From positions 62,001 through 126,000 of the forward strand of contig JAXLWN010000007.1 of assembly GCA_046328475.1 (NCBI GenBank): a stretch of 64,000 nt of DNA. Direction: 5' to 3'. The notes beneath the pieces are model-generated. The model was not told the origin of the DNA. It worked only from the letters and a program-made list of their open reading frames with translations, and searched no databases. Shown piece after piece: positions 45,104 to 55,069 of this stretch (its first letter is position 1; the number at the start of each line of letters is the position of its first letter). A program made the position numbers and the translations under genes. The stretch is from CADCWN01 sp046328475. Lineage in GTDB: Bacteria; Chloroflexota; Chloroflexia; Thermomicrobiales; CADCWN01.

Positions 45104-46961
45104 CTACCGATTCCCAAGCACACGCCGCCCGAACTGCCCCAGCAGCACATCATACGGCGGATCGTTCTCGGGGTGATGCTCGAAGCGGGCGCGCTCGAAG
45201 TATTGCACCGTGTAGGTCTGCCCTTGCCCATTTTCGAGCCGCTCCTGATACTCCTCGGTAATCGGGTAGCCGAACTGCGCCAACCCGCCGTTGAACTGCC
45301 AGTAGTCGCGGAAGCTCCCTTGCGGAATTGTGCCCGGTCTCGGTGAAGTAGCTCGCGCCCGGGATGGCGGCGGCGGGGGCATCGGCACCGCCGTGGATGC
45401 GCCGCCCGAACTGGCCGAGTTGCACCTTGTAGGGGTCGGGCGCGTTCGGGTGATACTCCAGCCGCACGCGCTCGAAGTACTGCACCGTGTATTTCTGCCC
45501 ATCCTCCAGCGTCTCGGTGAACTCGTCGCTGATCGGGTAACCGTTGATCGCCAGCCCGCCATGCTCGCGCCAGTAGTCGCGGAAACGCCCCTGCACGCAG
45601 TGGCCGGTCTCGTTGAAGCAGTTCGGCCCGGCGAACGGCGTCCGCAGCACGTAGAGTCCCGCGTTGATGTCGCTCAGCAGCACCAGATCCCCCACCACCA
45701 CCACGCCCCAGACCATCGGCGCGGTCGGGTGGTAGCCGAAGGGGTCGCCCACGGCGGGCGGCACGTACGAGCCGATCTCGCGCGGCGCACGCGGGTTCGA
45801 GAGATCGAGGACGCGCACGCCGTCGCTATACCAGGAGAGATAGGCGGTCGTGCCGACCACCACCGGGTTGTGGATCGTGTACTGGAACGCCCCGCCCGCC
45901 CGGCCGCTCGCCGCATCCGCCGTCGAAAACTCGCCCACCTGCTCCGGATCGCCCTGATCCCGCACATCCCAGACGCGCAGCCCGCCCCAACGCCCGTTGC
46001 GCGGCCCGGAATACTCATCATCCGTCAGCATCAGCGACTCGCCGGAGAAGAGCAGCGCCGAGTGGGTCGCGCCGCCGCTGCTGTAGACCGTGCGGCCGAG
46101 ATAGCGCGGGTTGGCCGGGTCGCTGATGTCGAGGAAGATCGCGCCCGCGTCCCAGTAGGAGACGACCACCACCGTCCCGGCCGCGTTCACCGTGACGCTG
46201 TGGCCGAAGAAGGCCTGCCCCGCTGTCGGCTGAATCCCGCCATCGAGCGTCGCGCCCCACGAACTGACCTGCACCGGGTGGCGCGGATCGGTCAGATCGA
46301 CCAGCCGGAAATCTCCCACATGCTCGTAGGTCTCGGCGTAGGGCACCGCCACCAGCGCGTAGACCCGCCCGTCCCGCACGAAGAGGTGCAACTCGTGCCC
46401 GCCCGGCGCGCCCGTGCCGCCCGGCCCGCTCGACCAGAAGCCGAGGTGCTCCGGGCTGCGCGGATTGGTCACGTTCCAGAGATCGAGCCCGCGCGGCGCG
46501 TCGGACGAGCGCACGCAGGCCTGGATTCCAGTGACCAGGAGATCACCACTGAAACTCGGCGTATCGACGCTGATGACCTCGGTATCCTCCTGCGAGGTCC
46601 CCTGAATCTGCGCCACCGCACCCACGAGCGTCGGATTGCTCGGATTGCTCAGGTCGATGATCCGCACGCCGGTGGCCGGGCAGCGCGCCGGGTAGCTGCT
46701 CGCCTGCCCCCAGGTGCCGACATAGGCATACCCCTCGTGCGCCCACACATCGGCATTAAACCCCGGCAGCGCCAGTTCCCCGAGCGGCTCCAGCCCGACC
46801 GCCTCGCCCCCCGGCACGCCGGATGCGACCCGCGCACTCCCCCCGCTCCCCTCGCCGGTGGCCGCGCCGACCCCCGGCACCGCCGCCAGCAGCGGCGCGA
46901 GCAGCAGCGCCAGCAGCCCCGCGATCAGCCACACCCGATTCCCGCGTCGTCCCTGCCTCAC
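45104..46961 (-). CDS. secreted LVIVD-type beta-propeller protein with two C-terminal LGFP-like modules (one frameshift)
   Basis: GTG 46961 (GGAGGCGAG upstream) starts a signal peptide (RVWLIAGLLALLLAPLLAAV). The body consists of repeated blade motifs such as VRIIDLSNPSNPTLVGAV, LDLWNVTNPRSPEHLGFW, FRLVDLTDPRHPVQVSSW, IFLDISDPANPRYLGRTV and VRVLDLSNPRAPREIGSY, the LVIVD repeat pattern. Two modules follow: GRFRDYWREHGGLAINGYPI...LGQFGRRIHGG, and, after a frameshift near 45330, GSFRDYWQFNGGLAQFGYPI ending LLGQFGRRVLGNR. The module matches the glycoside hydrolase at 7156. It is probably surface attached. Ligand unknown. Confidence 0.75.
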
Positions 46962-47258
46962 GACTCGCCTCCGTTCCCCTGCCTGCCATCGCCGCGCCGC
47001 GATGCTCACGCGCAACCCGAGGATTCTACCACCGGGCAGACACCCCTCCCTTGAACGCACCGCCATCCGGCGCGGTTGTACCACGCCCGCACCCTCGCGC
47101 GGACAAATGTGTGATATTTGCTGCGATCTCCACGTTCTCTACGTTAAGCCTGTGTGCTGGGACTGCACGAACCGCGCCATCGGAGATAATCCGTCCGGTC
47201 GGGGCACCAACCCTCGCTACTCGAGTCGAGCGATCGTTGTTGAGGAGGAGCAAGCACG

Positions 47259-48125
47259 ATGGGGATGAATGACCCTCGCAACCAGGGTACGCCACCGGGG
47301 ATGCCATACCAGGGCGGCCAAAGCATGCCGCCCGGGCAGCCGTACGGCGGTCAGGGTGGGTTCCCCCAGGGCACGCCACCATATCCGGGCACTCCCGGCG
47401 GCCCCCCGCCGATGATGCCTGCGCAGGGCGGCGCGCCCGCACCGCGCAGGCGCGGGTGGGTGATGCCGGTCGCGATCATCGGCGGCATCGCCCTCTTCGG
47501 CTGCCTCGGCTGCATCATCCTCGGCGTCATTGTGTCGGCGCGGGGCGGCAGCGCCACCCCGACCGTGGCGGCGGCGAACCTGGCGACCAGCACCCCCGCA
47601 GCGACACGCACGGTCGCGCGGACACCGGGCGGGTCGGCCCAGGCCGGCGGGCCCACCCCCACCGCCGCCCCGATCGTCATCTCCGGCTGCGGCAGCGCGT
47701 CGATCAGGAACCCCAGCTCCCAGGTGAGCAAGGACATCGATCAATGGAATCGCGTCGTCAAGAGCGCCAACGAGATCACCCGCGCCTGGAACGCCTTCTA
47801 CGACGCCGCCAAGTTCAACTACGATGAAGCAGCGGGCAACCAGGCGATCGTCGCGCTCGCCAATACGTTCCTCGCCACCGCCAATGCGAACCTCCCCGCC
47901 CTCCGCGCGGAGACAACCTCCGGCCGCTTCGCGACGATGGCAAAGCTCCAGGTTGCCGACGCCGAGGCGCAAATCGCCTTCGTCACCCCCTACCGCGACG
48001 CGGTGGCCAACTCCGACAAGACCGCCTGGAACCTGGCGATCGACAAGTATGGAGCGCTGAAGGGCACCAATGACGCCCTCGAAGCCGAGGTCGACAACCA
48101 GTGCGCCTACTGGCGCTCCGTATAA
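47259..48125 (+). CDS. single-pass membrane protein with Pro/Gly-rich cytoplasmic tail
   Basis: A 288-residue protein. Residues 1-65 are rich in Gly, Pro, Gln and Met (PPGMPYQGGQSMPPGQPYGG), a low-complexity cytoplasmic region. A membrane segment follows (about 69-92, VAIIGGIALFGCLGCIILGV), then a Thr/Ala/Pro linker, and an extracellular helical domain with SKDIDQWNRVVKSANEITRA and AFVTPYRDAVANSD. I do not recognise the domain. ATG 47259 is preceded by GAGGAGGAGC. It is followed by a terminator, so it is monocistronic. Confidence 0.7.
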   Translation: MGMNDPRNQGTPPGMPYQGGQSMPPGQPYGGQGGFPQGTPPYPGTPGGPPPMMPAQGGAPAPRRRGWVMPVAIIGGIALFGCLGCIILGVIVSARGGSATPTVAAANLATSTPAATRTVARTPGGSAQAGGPTPTAAPIVISGCGSASIRNPSSQVSKDIDQWNRVVKSANEITRAWNAFYDAAKFNYDEAAGNQAIVALANTFLATANANLPALRAETTSGRFATMAKLQVADAEAQIAFVTPYRDAVANSDKTAWNLAIDKYGALKGTNDALEAEVDNQCAYWRSV

Positions 48126-48155
48126 CCCCCTCGCCGCATCTCTCATGTACACAAA

Positions 48156-48178
48156 GCGGGGCGCATCGTGCGCCCCGC
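48156..48178 (+). terminator. intrinsic terminator
   Basis: GCGGGGCGCA-TCG-TGCGCCCCGC: a 10-bp stem with a 3-base loop, 30 bp after the membrane-protein stop. Confidence 0.8.
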
Positions 48179-48311
48179 CGCCCTTCCCAATCGCGGAATC
48201 CTGCCCCCCACCCGCCGTCATCGCCACCCGACAATGAAACTCCTGCTACACTTCCAACGTAATTTCCAGGTGTAGTGGGCGATCGCGTTGTCGCCCGAGA
48301 GGGTAAGGGAG

Positions 48312-48812
48312 ATGCAGGATCAACCCCGGCGTTTGCGCTCCACGGCCGTCAGTCTCGGCCTCGTGGGGGCGCTCGCACTCAGCCTGAGCGCCTGCGGCAC
48401 GCCCAGCGCCAGCGCGACGCGTCGTTGCATCGACGAAACCAACGTTCGCGTGACCGACCAGGCCTATCCGATTGTCGGCGACGACCAGTGCCTCGTCACC
48501 ACCACCCCGACCACCTCCGGCAGCTTCGGGACAACCTCGCGCTACCGCTATTATTACGGCGGGACGGTGAACAGCGGCTACGTCTACGGCGGGTCCTTCA
48601 CGGTCCCGTCCAACTACCGGTCGAGCACCTCCAGCTCGCGCCGCTGGTACAACCCCGGCACCTGGCGCAGTTCGAGTTCCAGCAGCTCCAGCAAGTCGAG
48701 CACCTCCAGCACTTCCAGCGGCGGCTCCAGCACGACGAAGTCCGGCGTCTCCACCGGCGGCTTCGGCAGCAGCGGCAGCAGCGGCGGCAAGAGCGGATCG
48801 AGCAGCAGCTAA
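48312..48812 (+). CDS. Ser-rich lipoprotein, probable YgiB-like partner of the synthetase
   Basis: A 166-residue protein with a lipoprotein signal (VSLGLVGALALSLSACG, Cys28). A short part follows with CIDETNVRVTDQAYPIVGDD and QCLVTT, then a Tyr/Gly-rich region (RYYYGGTVNSGYVYGGS). The tail is built almost entirely of Ser, Gly, Thr and Lys. Gene order and the early cysteine region resemble E. coli ygiB (DUF1190) next to ygiC, supporting a shared role. ATG 48312 follows AAGGGAG. It is separated by 12 bp from the synthetase gene, hence an operon. Confidence 0.65.
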   Translation: MQDQPRRLRSTAVSLGLVGALALSLSACGTPSASATRRCIDETNVRVTDQAYPIVGDDQCLVTTTPTTSGSFGTTSRYRYYYGGTVNSGYVYGGSFTVPSNYRSSTSSSRRWYNPGTWRSSSSSSSSKSSTSSTSSGGSSTTKSGVSTGGFGSSGSSGGKSGSSSS

Positions 48813-48824
48813 CCGAAGGGAACG

Positions 48825-49985
48825 ATGGATCGACGCACCGCCACCCCGCGCCCCAACCACGCGCAGACCGTCCAGGCGCAGGGCTTGATCTACAACGACA
48901 CCACGCTGCCGAGCGGCGCGGTGCGCCAGTTCTGGGACGAGTCGGCCTACTACGCCTTCTCGATGAGCGAGATTCTCCGCCTGGAGAAGGCGACGCAGGA
49001 GTTGCACGACCTCTGCCTCCAGGCGGTCGATCACGTCATCACCAAACGGCGCTACCACGACTTCAAGATCCCCGAGTTTGCCTGGGCCGCGATCGAGGAG
49101 TCCTGGGAGATCGATTCCCCCTCGATCTACGGGCGGTTCGACCTCTGCTACGACGGCAAAGGCCCGGCCAAGCTGCTCGAATACAACGCCGACACCCCGA
49201 CCTCGCTGCTGGAGGCCGCCGTCATCCAGTGGTACTGGATGGAGGAGACCAATTACGGCGCGGACCAGTGGAACTCGATCCACGACAAACTCGTCGCCTG
49301 CTGGCAGCGCCACGCGCCGCGCATCCCCAACCGTCGCGTCCACTTCGCCTACACCGGCGCGGAGGAGAGCGGCGAGGACCTGATGACCGTCACCTACCTG
49401 CGCGAGACCGCCAACCAGGCCGGGCTCAGCACCCACACCATGACGGTCGAGGAGATCGGCTGGGACCACGACAACAACCGTTTCTCCACCACCGACCGCG
49501 AGCCGCTGACGACGATCTTTAAGCTCTACGCCTGGGAGTGGATGTTCGGCGACGACTTCGGGCAGCTGGCGATCGCGCAGCGCAACTTCACCCAGTGGAT
49601 CGAGCCGCCCTGGAAATGCATCCTCTCCAACAAGGCGATCCTGGCGCTCCTCTGGGAACTCTTCCCCAACCACCCGAACCTGCTGCCCGCCTACCTCGGC
49701 AACCCCAACACACTCACCAACTACGCCCAGAAACCGATCCTCGGGCGCGAGGGGGCCAACATCAGCCTCGTCACGCGCGGCAGCACCCTCAGCCAGCCCG
49801 GCCCCTACGGCGAGGAGGGCTACGTCTTCCAGCAATACGCCCCGCTCCCCGACTTCGACGACAAATACCCCGTCCTCGGCTCCTGGGTCATCGACGGCGA
49901 AGCCGCCGGCCTCGGCATCCGCGAGTCCGACACCCTGATCACCGACAACCTGAGCCGCTTCGTCCCGCATGTTGTCGAGGACTGA
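48825..49985 (+). CDS. glutathionylspermidine synthase family protein (YgiC/YjfC-like)
   Basis: A 386-residue ATP-grasp protein of the glutathionylspermidine-synthase C-terminal family. Motifs include YGRFDLCYDGKGPAKLLEYN and ADTPTSLLEAAVIQWYWMEE near 105-145, then YAWEWMFGDDFG, NKAILALLWELFPNHPNLLP and GREGANISLV. The amidase half of true Gsp synthetase is missing, as in YgiC, for which no firm substrate is known. Glutathione or spermidine use is therefore not implied. ATG 48825 follows CGAAGGGAAC. It forms a two-gene operon with the upstream lipoprotein. Confidence 0.88.
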   Translation: MDRRTATPRPNHAQTVQAQGLIYNDTTLPSGAVRQFWDESAYYAFSMSEILRLEKATQELHDLCLQAVDHVITKRRYHDFKIPEFAWAAIEESWEIDSPSIYGRFDLCYDGKGPAKLLEYNADTPTSLLEAAVIQWYWMEETNYGADQWNSIHDKLVACWQRHAPRIPNRRVHFAYTGAEESGEDLMTVTYLRETANQAGLSTHTMTVEEIGWDHDNNRFSTTDREPLTTIFKLYAWEWMFGDDFGQLAIAQRNFTQWIEPPWKCILSNKAILALLWELFPNHPNLLPAYLGNPNTLTNYAQKPILGREGANISLVTRGSTLSQPGPYGEEGYVFQQYAPLPDFDDKYPVLGSWVIDGEAAGLGIRESDTLITDNLSRFVPHVVED

Positions 49986-50109
49986 ATGAAAGCGAGGCTC
50001 CTATTTCAATCCTGCTCCGGTTGCTGATACAATAACACTGCCTCAAAGTTGCAGCACGTCTTCATGGTGGTGCAAAAACCGTCTCCCACAATGCGTAAGG
50101 GAGTTGATC

Positions 50110-50963
50110 ATGGGGAGTGGTCAGCGGAAACCGGAGCACGCAACCTACTGCGATCAATGCGGGACGAAAAATCGCGAAAAAGCACGCTTTTGTGCTACTT
50201 GTGGTGCTGAAATGGTACCGCATTCCTCACGACCGATAGGAAGTCACACGTCTGTCGGTAGGAAACCGGGTATCTCACGCCAAAATGTCAGGGCTAGATC
50301 GCATCCGATTACTGATGATACTGATGAAAATGAGCAGCAGGCAGTAGAGGGCAGGAAATCGATTCCGAGGCCAACTGCTAGAATCGATGGCTTCCCTCAT
50401 ACCATCCAGGTTTCCGCGAGGCTACTGAATTGGCCCGAGTTCTGTCCGTGCTGCATGCGTCATGCTAATACTCTCCTGGCCCTCAGCTACACTCGAACCA
50501 CGGGACAGCGAGTTATCCATGATACGACCCGATCGTGGGACATTCCCTATTGCCAGACTTGCCTCGAGCACGTCGAGGCATTGCAATATGCCCAAACATC
50601 GCTTCGGACAGCGCGAACGACGCTTACGCTGCTCCTTGTTCTAGCAGCTATATTATCGTTGACCCTTGCTTGTCTCCAGTTGCCAACCGCAGCTCTACTG
50701 GCGCAGGGGGCATCGCAACAGCGGTCTTTGCTGTCTGGTGGTATCACACAAAGGACTATCCGAACGCACAGCGGCTATTCGCGACAGCAGAAGACTTGTG
50801 TGGCCCAGCATGCTGTAACGTTGAGGCAGCAGTCAGCTATGGCGGGTGGTATGGAAGTGTCCAGACTTTCGGCTTCAAACGAAGTGACTACACAAAAGCG
50901 TTCGAGAGAACAAATCTTCAGAAGGTGTTGCGCGGAGTGAACAGTGCTGATGACTGGGCGTGA
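50110..50963 (+). pseudogene. zinc-ribbon membrane protein (double CxxC), one frameshift
   Basis: ATG 50110 gives a zinc ribbon YCDQCGTKNREKARFCATCG at the N-terminus, then a second Cys pair FCPCCMRHANT and YCQTC, then two hydrophobic helices starting TLTLLLVLAAILSLTLACLQ. Near 50690 the frame must change: the frame of 50535 supplies AVFAVWWYHTKDYPNAQRLF, CNVEAAVSYGGWYGSVQTFG and FERTNLQKVLRGVN, ending at 50963. These are recognisable features of a Chloroflexota zinc-ribbon family. G+C is lower than in neighbours. Function unknown. Confidence 0.65.
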
Positions 50964-51013
50964 CGTTGGAATAGCGGCACTTATTAAGTTGCAGCCCATC
51001 GAGGTAGCCGCTG

Positions 51014-51575
51014 ATGTTTTGTGATCAATGTGGGGAGAGTCACCGTCTCGAAGCCCAATACTGCCTGACAGATGCGGCACAACTTCCGACAACTCGGACT
51101 CCAAATTCGACGCTGCCCACAACACCAGATATTGGGCCATTCATATCAATGGATGAACCGCTATCTCAGGATAAATCCTCACCTGGCATATCACCCAGCT
51201 TCGCCGGGGCAATCACGGAGGGACAACCCTGGAGGTTCTGGGAAACTCAGGAGTTCAAGCCAGGAGTCATAGCGGGCGCTGCTGTGACGATGTTTGTGCT
51301 AATTTTCGTGTTTGCCCAATCTGCGCGCAATGGGAGTAGTATCCCTGGCTACCTCCCTGGGCCGCTGCTGTAATTGCCATCGCTATCACCTGGATAGTAC
51401 TTTCCTGCTCATGTTAGGCTTCCCTCGCAACGGAACATTGCTTGATCCTTATTGGGCATTGTTGTTATTCAGTGTCGTAGCAGGTGCAATTGTTGGATTT
51501 GTGATCCTGGCCGTAATTATACTGCTCATGCTTGCTGCAACAGGTAACTCTAGGGATCGCAAGCGTCGGCGTTGA
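51014..51575 (+). pseudogene. second zinc-ribbon membrane protein, one frameshift
   Basis: The first frame (51014-51373) has FCDQCGESHRLEAQYC, a zinc ribbon lacking the second complete CxxC, a Ser/Thr/Pro linker, and a membrane helix AGAAVTMFVLIFVFA. The next frame (to 51575) continues with ALLLFSVVAGAIVGFVILAV and a basic end NSRDRKRRR, so one shift near 51310-51370 probably splits one protein of about 185 residues. It lies 50 bp after the related gene in the same low-G+C patch. Function unknown. Confidence 0.5.
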
Positions 51576-51633
51576 ATGGCGCAAAGAGCTTATTCGCTAA
51601 CAACTCAGTAAGTTTTCGTATACATCTTACTCG

Positions 51634-51879
51634 CTACCCCCGCCGCCACGCGCGGAACGCACCCAGCAAATCGTCGCGCATCCGGGGCGAGAGATCGTCC
51701 TCGCTGAGCGTGCCCGCGAGCCGTATCGTATCGCGCAGTTGCTCGACGTACGCGCGGCAGCCGCTGCACATCGACAGATGCTCCTCGAACCGCGCCCGCT
51801 CCACGGGCGCGAGGGCATCTTCGAGGTAGTCGGTGACCAGCTCGACCAGTTCCTGGCAGGTTAATTCGGGCGCGGGCAT
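51634..51879 (-). CDS. zf-HC2-type anti-sigma factor (short)
   Basis: An 81-residue protein with LTCQELVELVTDYLEDALAP and FEEHLSMCSGCRAYVEQLRD, that is the H-x3-C-x2-C zinc-binding motif of anti-sigma domains. There is no membrane segment, so it is a soluble ZAS protein. ATG 51879 lies 8 bp downstream of the ECF sigma gene stop. It probably binds and inhibits that sigma factor, perhaps releasing it on oxidation of the zinc cysteines. Confidence 0.85.
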   Translation of the reverse strand: MPAPELTCQELVELVTDYLEDALAPVERARFEEHLSMCSGCRAYVEQLRDTIRLAGTLSEDDLSPRMRDDLLGAFRAWRRG

Positions 51880-51889
51880 CACAGCAGCC

Positions 51890-52533
51890 CTACTCTTTCG
51901 CGAGATACGATTCCAGCGCGCGGCGTACCTTGGACCGCGCGCGGTGCAACAGCACCCGTTGATTGGTCTCAGATATTTCCAAAGTATTACAGACTTCTTC
52001 CGCCGACCAGCCATCGACATCGCGCAGCGTCAGCACTGTGCGCTGCGTCGGCGGCAGTTCGTCGATCGCCGCCCGCAACCGCTCGCGCGTCTCGCGCGCC
52101 AGCAGTCGCTCCTCCGGCAACTCGCGCCAGCTCTGCGGTCGCGACACCCAGTGCCCCGCGTCGGGGTGCCCGGGAGCGGGTGGAAACGGTCGGGATCGAC
52201 GGCCTGCTCGCCCCCCTCGGTCGCATCCATCAGCGCTGAGAACGGAATCGTCCGCCCATCGCGCACCGCGCGCGTCTTCGCCCGGTTGGTGAGGATGTTG
52301 AAGAGCCAGGTCTTCAGCGACGACCGCCCCTCGAACCGGTCGAGACCGCGCAGCGCCCCCAACCACGTCTCCTGCACCACCTCCTCCGCCGTCGTCTGGT
52401 CCGCCACGAAGAGCCGCGCCAGCCGCACCAGCGGCCCCTGGTACCGCTCCACCAGTTGCACGAACGCCGCCTCATCCCCACGGCGCAACGCCGCGAGCAA
52501 CTCCGCATCGTCCGGCAGCCTAGTCACAGTCAT
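51890..52533 (-). pseudogene. ECF RNA polymerase sigma factor, one frameshift
   Basis: ATG 52533 gives sigma region 2 (AFVQLVERYQGPLVRLARLF, AEEVVQETWLGALRGLDRFE, SSLKTWLFNILTNRAKTR) in the first frame. Region 4 is in another frame from about 52165 (RLRAAIDELPPTQRTVLTLR, LEISETNQRVLLHRARSKVR), ending at 51890. One base change restores a normal protein of about 210 residues. Together with the adjacent zinc-finger anti-sigma it forms a standard ECF regulatory pair. The promoters it reads are unknown. Confidence 0.78.
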
Positions 52534-52615
52534 CGGCAACAACTTTCAGGAGTCGTCGCCGCGGCTTCGCGGAGTCAGTGGCTGCAGACCTGGGCTACCA
52601 GCTACAAACGAGATC

Positions 52616-52650
52616 CTTACGACTTACGACTTACGACTTACGACTCGCTT
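52616..52650. repeat. TTACGAC heptamer array at the SDR stop codon
   Basis: Four perfect copies of TTACGAC followed by TCGCTTACA. On the minus strand the array starts directly at the TAA of the dehydrogenase gene. Confidence 0.8.
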
Positions 52651-53413
52651 ACACCGCCGTCCACCCCCCGTCCACCATCAGCGTCTGCCCGGTGATGTAG
52701 CTGGCGGCGGGAGAGCAGAGGAAAACGACCGGCCAGGCGACATCCTCCGGCTCGCCGAAGCGCCCGAGCGGCGTCTTCCGCAACCCGGCCTCGCCATACG
52801 GCATCCCCGGCTGGATCAGCGGCGCGACCAGCGCCGTCTTGATGATCGCCGGTCCGACCGCGTTGACATTGATCCCCTGCGGGGCCAGTTCGGCGGCGAA
52901 CTGCCGCGTCAGCTGCACGATACCACCCTTCGACGCCGCATACGCGGCCCGGTCGGGGTGCCCGACCATGCCGAACGTCGAAGCGAGATTGACGATCCGC
53001 CCGCTCCCCCGCGCGATCATCGACGGCACAAACGCCTGCGTGCAAAGGAACGTCCCCTTCAGGTTCGTGTCCAGCACCTGGTCCCACTCCTCCTGGGTAC
53101 GAGACGATGCTGCTGCGCCCGACCGTGCCAGCGTTATTCACCAGGATATCCACTCGGCCATCGAACGCGGCCAGCACCCGCCAGCCGCGCGTCGCACCTC
53201 CGCGCTGACGGCGATATCCACCGTCGCCACGACCGCGCGCCGCCCCTGCGCCTCCACCAACCCCCGCGTCTCCGCCAATTCGCTCGCCGTGCGCGCCAGC
53301 AGCGCCACATCCGCGCCCGCCTGCGCCAGCGCAATCGCGATCGCCCGCCCGATCCCCCGCCCTGCCCCGGTCACCACCGCCACCTGCCCCGTAAGATCGA
53401 ATGGCGACGACAT
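52649..53413 (-). pseudogene. short-chain dehydrogenase/reductase, frameshifted twice
   Basis: ATG 53413 gives FDLTGQVAVVTGAGRGIGRA (cofactor motif) and DVALLARTASELAETRG. Then, in another frame, VDILVNNAGTVGRSS. Finally, in the frame of 52649-53077, come FLCTQAFVPSMIARGSGRIV, AYAASKGGIVQLTRQFAAEL (catalytic Tyr and Lys) and a C-terminal SYITGQTLMVDGGW. The order is that of classical SDRs such as FabG or glucose dehydrogenase. Shifts are near 53160 and 53085. The stop coincides with the start of a heptamer array. Confidence 0.75.
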
Positions 53414-53665
53414 CAGCAACGCTCCCCAATCACGCCCCCTCGCAGGAGCGGTCCATGAACCGCCCTACCCCATGTGGCAACCACCAGACAGAGACACCGG
53501 GCGTTCAGCGAAACACCCCCACAAATCGGTGCCACCCGCTACCCCAGGCGCAAGCATAACACGACTCCATCCCGCCCCCGCGATACCACCCCCACCAGCC
53601 GGATTGATCCGGCGCATTGTGTAGCCCGCTCCACCAAACACCACCCGCGCTCCTCGAAATTCCCA

Positions 53666-53750
53666 CCCTCCCCTCATCAGGGGAGGGGTCGCCGCCCGCA
53701 GGCGGCGGGGAGGGGTTAAACCCAAAGGGGGCGACCTCTCGGCCGCCCCC
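53666..53750. repeat. palindromes and probable clpX terminator
   Basis: CCCTCCCCT-CATC-AGGGGAGGG (53666-53687), a second small palindrome (CCGCCCGCAGGCGG, near 53692), and a GGGGGCG/CGCCCCC hairpin (53727-53750). Read on the minus strand the last is followed by T-rich sequence, so it fits a clpX terminator. No gene is seen in 53420-53776. Confidence 0.6.
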
Positions 53751-53776
53751 TCGCATCACCTCATTTAGCCCAACCG

Positions 53777-55054
53777 CTACGCCGTCTTCTCGTACTCCAG
53801 CACCCGGTCATTGACCGTCATCAGGAGCGGGCGGGTGCGGTTGCGAATCACGTTCGCATCCACGATGCACTTGCGGACCCCTTCGAGCGAAGGAATCTCG
53901 TACATCACGTCGAGCAGCACTTCCTCGATCGCCGTCCGCAGGCCACGCGCACCGGTCTTGCGCTCCTCGGCCTGCGACGCCGCCGCTTCGAGCGCGTCGT
54001 GCGTGAAGACCAGCTCGACGTTGTCCATCCCGAAGAGTTTCTGATACTGCCGCACCACGGCGTTCTTCGGCTCGGTCAGGATGCGCATCAGCTCATCGCG
54101 CCGCAACTCGTCGAGCGCGACGTGGATCGGCAACCGCCCGATGAACTCGGGGATCAGGCCGAACTTGAGCAGATCGTCGTGATCGACGTGGTGCAGCATG
54201 TTCTCGGTCGGCAACTCGCCCGAGCCATCCTCGGCGGCCATCGTGAAGCCGAGGCGGTTCTTCTTGCCCAGCCGCTTCTCGATCACCTTGTCCAGCCCCT
54301 CGAACGCGCCGCCGACGATGAAGAGGATGTTGCGCGTGTCGATCTGGATGTATTCCTGGTGGGGGTGCTTGCGCCCGCTCTGCGGCGGCACGTTCGCCAC
54401 CGTCCCCTCGATGATCTTCAGGAGCGCCTGCTGCACCCCCTCGCCCGATACGTCGCGGGTGATCGAGGGGTTGTCGCTCTTGCGGGCGATCTTGTCGATC
54501 TCATCGATGTAGATGATGCCGGTCTCGGCGCGGGTCACGTCGCCCGCCGCCTGGATCAGCCGGAGCAGGATATTCTCGACATCCTCGCCGACATAGCCCG
54601 CCTCGGTGAGCGCGGTCGCGTCGGCGATCGAGAACGGCACGTCGATCAGCTTCGCGAGCGTCTGCGCCAGCAACGTCTTGCCGCAGCCGGTCGGGCCGAG
54701 CATCAGGATGTTGCTCTTCTGGAGATCGACCTCGTCGTCCCCCTGCTGCCCGGCGCTGATCCGCTTGTAGTGGTTGTAGACCGCGACGGAGAGATACTTC
54801 TTCGCCTGGTCCTGGCCGATGACGTACTGGTTCAGTTGCTCGTAGAGCTTCTTCGGCGTCGGGATGCGCGTGAAGGTCCGCTCCGGGCGCGGCGTGGGCG
54901 CTTCCTCCTCGTCGATGATCTCCCGGCACAGCTCGACGCATTCGTCGCAGATATAGACCGAGCCTGGGCCGGCGATCAGGCGCCGAACCTCCTCTTGCCC
55001 CTTCCCACAGAACGAGCAGCGATACTGTACCCGCCCGCCGCGCGTGCCCGACAT
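53777..55054 (-). CDS. clpX: ATP-dependent Clp protease ATP-binding subunit ClpX
   Basis: A 425-residue AAA+ unfoldase. The N-terminal zinc domain has Cys13, Cys16, Cys36 and Cys39 (RCSFCGK, YICDECVE). Walker A is GPTGCGKTLLAQTLA, the pore loop is GYVGEDVENIL, and Walker B is IIYIDEIDKIARKS. The C-terminal part includes RKTGARGLRTAIEEVLLDVM. It unfolds tagged substrates and feeds them to ClpP. ATG 55054 (GGGGGGAAAG upstream) starts the canonical protein. The longer frame only reads a repeat array. It is downstream of clpP and tig on the same strand. Confidence 0.96.
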   Translation of the reverse strand: MSGTRGGRVQYRCSFCGKGQEEVRRLIAGPGSVYICDECVELCREIIDEEEAPTPRPERTFTRIPTPKKLYEQLNQYVIGQDQAKKYLSVAVYNHYKRISAGQQGDDEVDLQKSNILMLGPTGCGKTLLAQTLAKLIDVPFSIADATALTEAGYVGEDVENILLRLIQAAGDVTRAETGIIYIDEIDKIARKSDNPSITRDVSGEGVQQALLKIIEGTVANVPPQSGRKHPHQEYIQIDTRNILFIVGGAFEGLDKVIEKRLGKKNRLGFTMAAEDGSGELPTENMLHHVDHDDLLKFGLIPEFIGRLPIHVALDELRRDELMRILTEPKNAVVRQYQKLFGMDNVELVFTHDALEAAASQAEERKTGARGLRTAIEEVLLDVMYEIPSLEGVRKCIVDANVIRNRTRPLLMTVNDRVLEYEKTA

Positions 55055-55069
55055 GCTTTCCCCCCAGAT

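Noticed and set aside
52839..53624. Plus-strand frame opposite the SDR
   Set aside because: The opposite strand contains the ordered SDR motifs TGAGRGIG, NNAG and YAASK.
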